Part shown: positions 46,084 to 52,118 of the stretch, in pieces | Position numbering within the stretch: position 1 is the stretch's first letter | Layout of the letters: every line of letters begins with the position of its first letter | From: Brevibacterium linens ATCC 9172 | GTDB taxonomy: Bacteria; Actinomycetota; Actinomycetes; Actinomycetales; Brevibacteriaceae | Reading direction: 5' to 3' | Assembly: GCF_900169165.1 (NCBI RefSeq) | Contig: NZ_FXYY01000023.1 | Span: forward strand, 1 to 52,118 | Length of the DNA stretch: 52,118 nt | The notes under the pieces: model-generated | Seen by the model: only the letters and a program-made list of their open reading frames with translations | What the model was told of the DNA's origin: nothing | Databases searched by the model: none | Program-made: the position numbers and the translations under genes

Positions 46084-47127
46084 CTAGAGGTGAGCCTCCG
46101 GGGCGTTCTGCACGTAGTCGGCCACGGTGTCGTTCTTGAACGCGTCCTGGACCTTCTTCAGCTCCTGCTCGTCGACGTTGACGATCGACTGACCGTCCGG
46201 GGAGGTGCCGACGCCGGCCACGGGGGCGGTGAAGAACTCGATGTCACCGGGGCGGACGTCGCGCATATTGAACGCGGTCGAGGAGATGTACTTCGCGTCC
46301 AGGCCCGAGTCGACGTACATGTACGGCGCGAAGTTCTTGACCATGTCCTGGATCTTCTTCGGGTTCGACAGGGTGTCGGCCGAGATCATCTCGTTCGTCA
46401 GCCCGCGGATGAACGCCTGCTGATTGCGCGCACGCTGGAAGTCGCCGTCCTGGAACTGCTTGCGCTCGCGCACGAAGGTCAGCGCCTCATCGCCGTTGAG
46501 GACGTTCTCGCCCTTGGTGAACGTGTAGCCGTTCTTCTCGAACGCCTGCTCGGAATTCACGGTCACCCCGCCGAGGCTGTCGGTCAGAGCCTTGAATCCC
46601 TCGAAATCGATGATCGCCACGTGATCGAGGTCGCTGCCGATGAAGTCCGAGACCGTCGACACGGCCAGCGGCAGACCGCCGTAGGACAGGGCCGCGTTGA
46701 TCTTCGCCTTGCCGTGGCCCTCGATGTCGACGTAGGTGTCCCGCGGGATCGACATGATCTGGACGTTGCCGCCGGACTCGGGCAGATGCATGACCATGAT
46801 CGTGTCCGAGCGCAGCCCGCGAGAATCGTTGACGTCGACATTGCCCATCGGCTCATCCGAGCCCAACAGCAGGATGTTCGTGCCGTCGCCTTCCTTGCCG
46901 CCGGCGCTGTCCTTGCCGAAGACCTGCTCATCGCTGAGCTGGTTCGCGTTCTCGTCGAACGACCGGCCGACGCTCCAGACGTAGAGTCCGATGCCGAGCA
47001 CGCCGAGGATGACGATGATCAGCAGGGCGACGAGGACCTTGCGCCACACGCGCTTCTTCTTGCGTGGGCGCTGCTGTTCCTCATTCTGGTGGTCGAAGAG
47101 ATCGTCGAAAGTGGTGTTATCCGTCAT
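46084..47127 (-). CDS. LytR-CpsA-Psr (LCP) family cell-wall polymer ligase
   Basis: A 347-residue membrane-anchored enzyme that attaches lipid-linked glycopolymers to peptidoglycan on the outer face of the membrane. A short basic cytoplasmic tail (RPRKKKRVWRK) is followed by one membrane helix (LVALLIIVILGVLGIGLYV) and the LCP domain: ILLLGSDEP, RSDTIMVMHLP, SIPRDTYVDI, NAALSYGG, DHVAIIDFEGF, and RERKQFQDGDFQRARNQQ with the catalytic Arg and Asp pattern of the family. Start ATG 47127 follows GGAG by five bases. It may attach the polymer exported by the ABC exporter at 36.5-38.2 kb, but it is unlinked to it. Confidence 0.93.
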   Translation of the reverse strand: MTDNTTFDDLFDHQNEEQQRPRKKKRVWRKVLVALLIIVILGVLGIGLYVWSVGRSFDENANQLSDEQVFGKDSAGGKEGDGTNILLLGSDEPMGNVDVNDSRGLRSDTIMVMHLPESGGNVQIMSIPRDTYVDIEGHGKAKINAALSYGGLPLAVSTVSDFIGSDLDHVAIIDFEGFKALTDSLGGVTVNSEQAFEKNGYTFTKGENVLNGDEALTFVRERKQFQDGDFQRARNQQAFIRGLTNEMISADTLSNPKKIQDMVKNFAPYMYVDSGLDAKYISSTAFNMRDVRPGDIEFFTAPVAGVGTSPDGQSIVNVDEQELKKVQDAFKNDTVADYVQNAPEAHL

Positions 47128-47449
47128 CGGCACTCCGGGGTTTGAGCTGTCGGCGCCGGGCGCCGGGGTCACTGGGCAATCCCGCCCATTGTATAGCGAC
47201 CGAGGTGACCCAATTCTCAGCCGCGCGGCGCACCCCGCGCGTAAGCGCGCGGGCGAACGGCAGGGCAGGGCCGCCTCGGCGAGGTGTTCTGCCTTGTCAG
47301 ACGTTGTGATATTCGGTTCCGACCGGGATGACCGGGACCGATATCCGTTCGTGACCCACGGATGATCCCGGCGCCGAGGTGAGGCGACTCACCAGCAATT
47401 GCGCGGGCTCGGCATGGTCGGCCGGGTCAGGGCTGGATAGACTTTCCTG

Positions 47450-48691
47450 GTGTTCAATAACTATCGGGAGATTCTGTCGCTTCCCGGTGCTCTCAAGTTC
47501 TCCTTGGCCGGTCTCGTCGCCCGGATGCCCATCGCGGTGCTGGGGCTGGGCATCGTCCTCTTCATCCAGGGCGTGACCGGGTCATACGGCATGGCGGGCA
47601 TCGTCTCCGCCGTGTACATGATCGTCCAGGCACTTGCCGGCCCCGGGATCGCTCGCCTCGTCGACCGCCTCGGCCAGGCGAAGGTCATGGTGCCCATCGT
47701 CATCACCCACCTCATCGCGTTGGCCCTGCTCATCGTCTCCGCGTACGAGGACTGGTGGACGGGATTCGTCTTCGTCTTCGCCGGCATCGGCGGCGCCACC
47801 GTCGGCTCCGTCGGTTCGCTGGTGCGTTCGCGCTGGTCGCATATCGTCGACACCCCGAAGAAGCTGCAGACCGCGTTTTCGTGGGAATCGGTCGCCGATG
47901 AGCTGATGTTCGTCTCCGGGCCGGTGCTGGCCACGGTGCTCGCGACCGCCGTATGGCCGCCGGCCGGAATCATCCTCTCGATGATCACCGTCGGCGTCGG
48001 ATCACTGCTGCTCTACATCCAGAAGTCGACCGAACCCCCGCCGGTGGAGCGGACCACCGACGCGAAGGGCCACGTGTTCTCGAACCCGGGCATCTTCGCG
48101 ATCATCGTCGTCAACATCTTCCTCGGCGTGAACTTCGGCGCCATCGATGTCATCGCCGTCGCCTTCGCCGACGAGCTCGGTGTGAAGTCCTCGGCCGGTG
48201 TCCTGTTGTCATGCCTGGCACTGGGATCCCTGATCTCCGGGGCGCTGTACGGGGCCAGGAACTGGAATTCGCCGGTGCACCACCGCTTCGGCGTCGCCGT
48301 GTCCTGCCTGGCGGTAGGGGCAAGCATGATGCTGCTGGCCGATTCGATGGTCACCTACGGCCTGATCCTCATCGTCGTTGGATCCGCGATCGCTCCGAGT
48401 CTCATCGGAGCGAACTCGGTCATCGAGCAGCTCGCTCCCCCGCGCAGGCTCACCGAGGCGTTCGCCTGGCTGGGCACCTCGCTGGGCTTCGGCGTCGCCT
48501 TCGGATCCGCGGTCGCCGGCAACATCATCGACGCCTTCGATGCGAAGACCGCGATGCTCCTGCCCGCCGGCTGCGCCGTGCTGGGGGCGATCATCGCGCT
48601 GTCGCTGCTGAAGCTTTTGAACCCGTCGCGGTCGAGCCACGAGGCGCGGCTGGAGAAGGACCGCCGGCGCGAGAAGGTTGTGGAGGCGTAA
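47450..48691 (+). CDS. MFS transporter (DHA-like, substrate unknown)
   Basis: A 413-residue permease with twelve predicted helices. Recognisable segments are VARMPIAVLGLGIVLFI (helix 1), the loop ARLVDRLGQAKVMVPIVITH and AGIGGATVGSVGSLVRSRW in helix 4, typical of drug/H+-antiporter-like MFS proteins. The mid-chain loop TPKKLQTAFSWESVADELMF is conserved in an actinobacterial subgroup without assigned substrate. The start is GTG 47450, as the frame opens here with a short N-terminus common in the group; no strong ribosome site. C-terminal tail is basic and charged. It is monocistronic. Confidence 0.85.
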   Translation: MFNNYREILSLPGALKFSLAGLVARMPIAVLGLGIVLFIQGVTGSYGMAGIVSAVYMIVQALAGPGIARLVDRLGQAKVMVPIVITHLIALALLIVSAYEDWWTGFVFVFAGIGGATVGSVGSLVRSRWSHIVDTPKKLQTAFSWESVADELMFVSGPVLATVLATAVWPPAGIILSMITVGVGSLLLYIQKSTEPPPVERTTDAKGHVFSNPGIFAIIVVNIFLGVNFGAIDVIAVAFADELGVKSSAGVLLSCLALGSLISGALYGARNWNSPVHHRFGVAVSCLAVGASMMLLADSMVTYGLILIVVGSAIAPSLIGANSVIEQLAPPRRLTEAFAWLGTSLGFGVAFGSAVAGNIIDAFDAKTAMLLPAGCAVLGAIIALSLLKLLNPSRSSHEARLEKDRRREKVVEA

Positions 48692-49189
48692 GACGGCGGC
48701 GGTTGTCGCGGTGGGGCGACGCGGTTGTTGCGGCGAGGGCGGCGTGGTTGTTGCGGCGGGCCGACGCGGCGGTTGCAGTGAGGGCGACGGGTGGTGTGGG
48801 TTTGGTCGCCGGCACGCACCCTACCGCGCAGAATTCCCCGGTAGATAAACGTAGATTTCCGACGAGGATTTCTACAGAAACCTCCCTCAGAATTCGGGCC
48901 GCACCGAGACCAGCTTTGGGCAGCGTCGAGATCACCCGCTGCCTCAGCGTCCCTCACCGTTAGCGCTACGCCCTCCCGCTATTCCTATACCGCACGGTTA
49001 CTTGCACATCCCTCACCTTTGGCGCGAAAACATCCCGTTGCAACAGTGTGTTTTGATGTTTGCGTCGAGGGGCGAGAAAGCTCGGCACCCATCCCGCCTC
49101 GAAGCTCGCTCACTGCACTGCTCCGCCACCCCGCGATCGGTCCCGCCTGCGAACGAAACTGCGAGCCACCTCGGCGATGTCAAAGATCA
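48692..49189. other. Intergenic region with degenerate repeats
   Basis: From 48690 to about 48800 the bases consist of diverging copies of GGCGACGCGGTTGTTGCGGC, a degenerate unit of about 20-30 bp present roughly four times. From 48820 to 49190 the composition changes to a more A+T-rich, non-coding-looking stretch. GTAGATAAACGTAGATTTCC is a short direct repeat near 48842. No gene is supported. Confidence 0.5.
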
Positions 49190-49244
49190 TTGACATAAAC
49201 ATGTCAAGCATGTTTTACTTTTAGATGTAAAGAGAAGTTGACAT
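49190..49244 (+). promoter_or_regulatory. Promoter and candidate autoregulatory sites of the XRE gene
   Basis: TTGACAT (49190-49196) and ATGTCAA (49201-49207) form a 7-bp inverted repeat with 4 bases between; a further direct TTGACAT is at 49238-49244, just ahead of the ribosome site. The first copy could be a -35 element. Three identical half-sites around the start of a small HTH gene suggest autoregulation. Confidence 0.55.
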
Positions 49245-49255
49245 CAAGGAACGGC

Positions 49256-49468
49256 ATGGAAGTTCAGACCTCGGACCTCAAACAGGTTCGCAAGGCTGCG
49301 GGGCTGACGCAGGCACAGTTGGCTCAGCTCACCGGGGTGTCGCGGCAGACGATCATCGCGACCGAGCGCGGCGACTACGCCCCCAGCGTGTATCTGGCGC
49401 TGCGCATCAGCCGAGCCTTGGACTCGACAGTAGAAGAGATCTTCTCGCTCCAGGAGGAATCGCCATGA
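49256..49468 (+). CDS. Small XRE-family transcriptional regulator
   Basis: A 70-residue protein that is nearly all a Cro/CI-type helix-turn-helix: LKQVRKAAGLTQAQLAQLTG then VSRQTIIATERGDYAPSVYL and a C-terminal helix RALDSTVEEIFSLQ. ATG 49256 (AAGGA five bases ahead) is favoured over an in-frame TTG at 49238, which lies within the third operator half-site. Its stop overlaps the next gene (ATGA). It belongs to the group of small regulators (YozG/PhrA-like) paired with a membrane protein, often sensing membrane stress. Confidence 0.93.
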   Translation: MEVQTSDLKQVRKAAGLTQAQLAQLTGVSRQTIIATERGDYAPSVYLALRISRALDSTVEEIFSLQEESP

Positions 49469-50040
49469 ACAGTGTCAGTGACAGGAAGAACCGTCCCAAC
49501 GCTTTTGCCGATCGAATCGCCGGTTTCGACGACCCCTCGATGGGCGATGAACGCGAACGGGACATCATCCTGCGGGCCTATACGTTCGGTGCCGTGGTCT
49601 CCACCTACGTGTTCTTCGCGCTTGCGCTCGTCTTCGCCGTACTCGGCGCGGGAATGTGGAGTGTGTTGATCGTCCTCGGATCCATCGTGACCAGCGGTGT
49701 CATCTCGGGGTATTGCAAGCGCGAGAATGTGGACTTCTCCATGGCTATGGCCCGTGTTTCGCCGAGGCGGCTGATCGTCGGCAACATCGTCGGAGCGGTG
49801 TTCGCGATCGTGTGGGTCGGTGCGATCGTCTTCCACATGAGTGAGGGCTATCCGCTCATCGATGTCGAAATGGGCAATCAAACGATGCCAGGTGCTCCCC
49901 CCAGCACCTATTCCATCGCGATCGGCGCAGCGTTCGGCTTCATCATCGCGCTGACCCTCATGACGATCTCCCGAGTGCGCAAAATCAAGCAGGCCCGCGC
50001 CGAGGCGGCCGCCGCGGCCTACATTGAGGACGAGGACTGA
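49465..50040 (+). CDS. Membrane protein paired with the XRE regulator
   Basis: A 191-residue protein with four predicted helices: AVVSTYVFFALALVFAVLGA, SVLIVLGSIVTSGVISGYC, LIVGNIVGAVFAIVWVGAIV and SIAIGAAFGFIIALTLMTI, plus a polar N-terminus and Ala/Glu-rich C-terminus. Layout resembles the DUF2178/YozG-partner type found next to small XRE regulators. Strong AGGAGG ahead of ATG 49465 and overlap with the regulator show co-translation. It may hold the regulator at the membrane or sense a signal for it; this is inferred. Confidence 0.85.
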   Translation: MNSVSDRKNRPNAFADRIAGFDDPSMGDERERDIILRAYTFGAVVSTYVFFALALVFAVLGAGMWSVLIVLGSIVTSGVISGYCKRENVDFSMAMARVSPRRLIVGNIVGAVFAIVWVGAIVFHMSEGYPLIDVEMGNQTMPGAPPSTYSIAIGAAFGFIIALTLMTISRVRKIKQARAEAAAAAYIEDED

Positions 50041-50165
50041 GTCATTGCACTAAACTGGAGAGCGAAAGCCCCGGAATGATCCCTGGTCTGAAAAATCGAC
50101 CACATCACGGGGGCTATTGCAGTCCCAGTGCTGAGTGTCCACCAAGATGATGGGATCCGAGATAT
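50041..50165. other. Intergenic region between convergent genes
   Basis: 125 bases with AGCCCC and GGGGCT able to pair across a 36-base interval (about 50067-50116). Nothing else is recognised. The stretch near 50133-50160 (GTGTCCACCAAGATGATGGG) resembles short IS-end debris, without proof. Confidence 0.3.
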
Positions 50166-51872
50166 CTAAGCCCAGTCCTTCTTCGCGGATGTCTCGCCGA
50201 CTCCGGCGTTGAAGACGTTGTGCGGGTCGAGTTCTTTGAAGTGCGCTTCCATCTTCGGCGGCACGGGGTAGAGCCTGCCGTAATTGTGTTCGGCGGGAAC
50301 GGCCGCACCCCGGGCCTCGAGCAGCTCGGTCATCTGCTTCTTCAGCGCCACCGGGTCAACGCCCTTCTTCGCCACGTGGTCCTGGTGGAGGACGTGGCAG
50401 AAGAAGTGCCCGTAGTAGGAGCTGATGTGCAGCTGGTCGGCGATCTCGTCGGGCAGCACCTCGAGCCAGTCCTCATCGTCGCGGCGCAGCGCCACGTCGA
50501 AGGTGATCATGTCCGAGGAGTCCTCACGGTTGAGGTTGAAGTACCGGGTCGCAGCACTCGCGGCACCGAAGCGGTGCAACATCGCGGACTGAGCTTCATC
50601 GGCGCTGCACACGAAATAGTCACCGTGGTGGGCCGCCTCGGCGAAGAAGTCGTCGAGGAACGCACCCATCCGGTTCTTCTCCTCGGCACTGACGACGAGG
50701 AGAAGATGATGCTCGAAGCGGTCGCGGTACTCGAGCATCCGCGTGGGCAGCTGCTGCGGGAGCAGGCCGAACGCGTTCTGCGCGATCGTGTCGGCGACGG
50801 TCTCGCCGAAGAACGGCAGCTTCGCGAACACGCCGTTGGCCCAGTTCTTCAGCGCGAACAGCTTGATCTGCTCGCGGCTGCCGGCGTGCTTGATCGAGAC
50901 GAATGTGTCCTTGCCGTACTTCTCGGCGAGGTCGAATGAGGGGCGGCCCATGTATTCGCCCGAGATCGGCAACGGCATCTCCGAGGTCAGTATCGCCCGT
51001 CGCAGGTCTTCGAGCTCGGCGGGGGAATTCGTACCGACGTAGAACGTCGTCGCTCCCTCTTCCTTCGGGAAGGTGCGGGTGCGCACGGCGAAGACCATGA
51101 GCTTGCCGGCCGAACCGGAGGCCTCGTACAAGTAGTCGGAGTTCGCGTTGAACCGGGCCGGCGAGTCGACGATCTTGCGGACTCGCTCCCCGTATTCGGT
51201 CTCCGTCGTGTCCTCCGGGGCGGGCGTGACCCCCGCAGGGTCCCAGTCTCCGCGCTGGAGTTTGTCGAGGATGTGGGCGGGGTCGTCGCCGAGCTCCACG
51301 CCGAGGTGGTTGACGAGCTCGAGTCGCCCCTCCTCGTTGACGCGGGCGAAGATCGCGTGCTTCGTGAACGCCGGGCCCTTGCGGATCTGGGAGCCGCCGG
51401 AGTTGTTGGCGATGCCGCCGATGACGGAGGCGCCGATCGACGATGAGCCGATGACCGAGTGGGGTTCGCGGTGGAACGGGGCGAGCGCCTCGTCGAGTTC
51501 GTACAAGGTCGACCCGGCCAGGCAGATCGCTTCGCGGGCGTCGTTGATGAGATAGATCTCGTTGATCCGCAGGGTGGAGATGATGACGATCGGACGATCG
51601 TAGTCCTGCGCACCGGGGCCGGAGCCGCCGGTCAGGCCGGTGTTGGCCGACTGCGGAATGACGATGAGGTCATTGTCGACGCAGACCTGCAGTGCCCGCC
51701 ACATGTCGACAAGGCTGCCCGGTCGCAGCACGGCCAGCACATTGCCGCCGCCGAAGCGGTTGCCCTTGGCGTACGGTGCGGTCGCTCGCGCGGAGGTGAG
51801 GACGTGGCGCGGGCCCATGATGTCGATGAACGCGTTGACGGCTGGGGACTGGTGATTTGTCTTGCCGGGCAT
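50166..51872 (-). CDS. dld: D-lactate dehydrogenase (quinone-dependent, FAD)
   Basis: A peripheral membrane flavoenzyme oxidising D-lactate to pyruvate with electrons to quinone. At 568 residues it matches E. coli-type Dld (571). Seen: the FAD-binding PCMH domain with VIPQSANTGLTGGSGP (about 75) and HSVIGSSSIGASVIGGIANN (about 140), the catalytic NPHxVF-type C-terminal motif as ELDPHNVFNAGVGET, and the Dld-specific cap domain VFAKLPFFGETVADT-IAQ. Start ATG 51872 lies 22 codons into a longer frame and begins with MPGKTNHQSPAVNAFIDIMG, the usual family start; the ribosome site is weak (AGGGA 9 bases ahead). Confidence 0.93.
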   Translation of the reverse strand: MPGKTNHQSPAVNAFIDIMGPRHVLTSARATAPYAKGNRFGGGNVLAVLRPGSLVDMWRALQVCVDNDLIVIPQSANTGLTGGSGPGAQDYDRPIVIISTLRINEIYLINDAREAICLAGSTLYELDEALAPFHREPHSVIGSSSIGASVIGGIANNSGGSQIRKGPAFTKHAIFARVNEEGRLELVNHLGVELGDDPAHILDKLQRGDWDPAGVTPAPEDTTETEYGERVRKIVDSPARFNANSDYLYEASGSAGKLMVFAVRTRTFPKEEGATTFYVGTNSPAELEDLRRAILTSEMPLPISGEYMGRPSFDLAEKYGKDTFVSIKHAGSREQIKLFALKNWANGVFAKLPFFGETVADTIAQNAFGLLPQQLPTRMLEYRDRFEHHLLLVVSAEEKNRMGAFLDDFFAEAAHHGDYFVCSADEAQSAMLHRFGAASAATRYFNLNREDSSDMITFDVALRRDDEDWLEVLPDEIADQLHISSYYGHFFCHVLHQDHVAKKGVDPVALKKQMTELLEARGAAVPAEHNYGRLYPVPPKMEAHFKELDPHNVFNAGVGETSAKKDWA

Positions 51873-51963
51873 ATGGTCGATCCCTATCGGTAGGCGACGG
51901 TTGTTCTCATGGTAGCTGTCTGGGTTCGCACTCCGCATCCCCTCTCAGAACTACCTGACGGCG

Positions 51964-51993
51964 GCCCAGCAACCTGGCGCCAGGTTGCTGGGC
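51964..51993. terminator. Perfect 30-bp palindrome
   Basis: GCCCAGCAACCTGGC is followed directly by its own complement. As RNA it would form a 13-bp stem with a GCGC loop. It lies about 90 bp upstream of dld and would serve as terminator for a gene outside the window, or as a protein-binding site. Confidence 0.65.
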
Positions 51994-52082
51994 TGTGCTG
52001 TCTCACTACCTTGCTTACAACCTGTCTCAACACATTGCTGACACCATGTCTCATGACGTTGCTGACACCATGAAGCACACTT
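51987..52082. repeat. Four degenerate 24-bp tandem repeats
   Basis: Units begin at 51987, 52011, 52035 and 52059 with consensus TTGCTGACACCATGTCTCA followed by about five variable bases. The second and third share TTGCT-ACA and TGTCTCA; the last two share 14 consecutive bases. Arrays with this TGTCTCA-type core occur near IS481-like element ends in actinobacteria, to my recollection; no transposase is visible in the window, so the identity is tentative. Confidence 0.6.
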
Positions 52083-52118
52083 CGGGTCATGCCCGAACCT
52101 CTTTCACTGGCCACCCGC

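Noticed and set aside
45580..47145. 521-codon plus-strand frame across the secreted protein and LCP genes
   Set aside because: It crosses two well-supported genes and a terminator and is antisense to LCP motifs.
48692..48800. CRISPR array
   Set aside because: Units are degenerate, contiguous and lack unique spacers.
50041..50165. Small RNA or riboswitch between the membrane protein and dld genes
   Set aside because: The only structure is a 6-bp long-range pairing; no promoter or known motif supports an RNA gene.
51987..52082. CRISPR array
   Set aside because: 24-bp units are directly adjacent, without spacers.

Overview
This 52 kb window is high-G+C actinobacterial chromosome. Gene content suggests a Brevibacterium-type organism: a [4Fe-4S] APS-reductase sulfate assimilation operon, LCP cell-wall ligase, LPXTG adhesin, D-lactate dehydrogenase (quinone) and a diacetyl/acetoin reductase. 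The genus is inferred from overall character; no rRNA or tRNA gene is visible to confirm it.

Layout. Positions 1-128 hold the 3' end of an ISL3-family insertion sequence. Next come ugd, wecB and wecC (UDP-sugar precursors for surface polysaccharide), then a 4.5 kb sortase-anchored adhesin with ten DUF5979-type repeats, divergent from a MalT/LAL-type LuxR regulator. Acetoacetyl-CoA synthetase is followed by three consecutive two-domain universal stress proteins, the third frameshifted, and by a deletion scar joining a truncated amino-acid permease to the last codons of a quinone oxidoreductase. A PIN-toxin/HTH-antitoxin module follows an orphan hypothetical gene.

Positions 20.0-29.8 kb form a sulfur block. 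sirB is followed on the same strand by sir-cysH-cysD-cysN-cobA-fdxA-fpr, with a TauE/SafE transporter divergent from it. It encodes sulfate activation, APS and sulfite reduction, the siroheme branch, and apparently its own ferredoxin/ferredoxin-reductase electron supply. A shared motif (TGCTCAAC) lies upstream of all three transcription starts.

Positions 29.9-36.1 kb hold an MHS-type transporter and an unusual arrangement: an AlbA_2/ATPase gene with atypical base composition sits between a divergent 5' copy of a UvrA-like gene and the intact UvrA-like gene, suggesting a small island that inserted at, or recombined with, the start of that gene. A 26-codon Asp/Ser/Thr-rich ORF precedes the AlbA_2 gene. 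The remainder holds a polysaccharide ABC exporter pair, an FAD reductase, diacetyl reductase bracketed by two near-identical hairpins, a PNPOx-fold protein with a disordered N-terminus, rhodanese, phosphoglucomutase, an LCP ligase, an MFS transporter, a small XRE regulator/membrane-protein pair, D-lactate dehydrogenase, and 24-bp tandem repeats at the right edge that may mark another mobile element.

The near-palindrome CCTCGSCGAGG occurs at least 13 times, three of them intergenic, far above chance.
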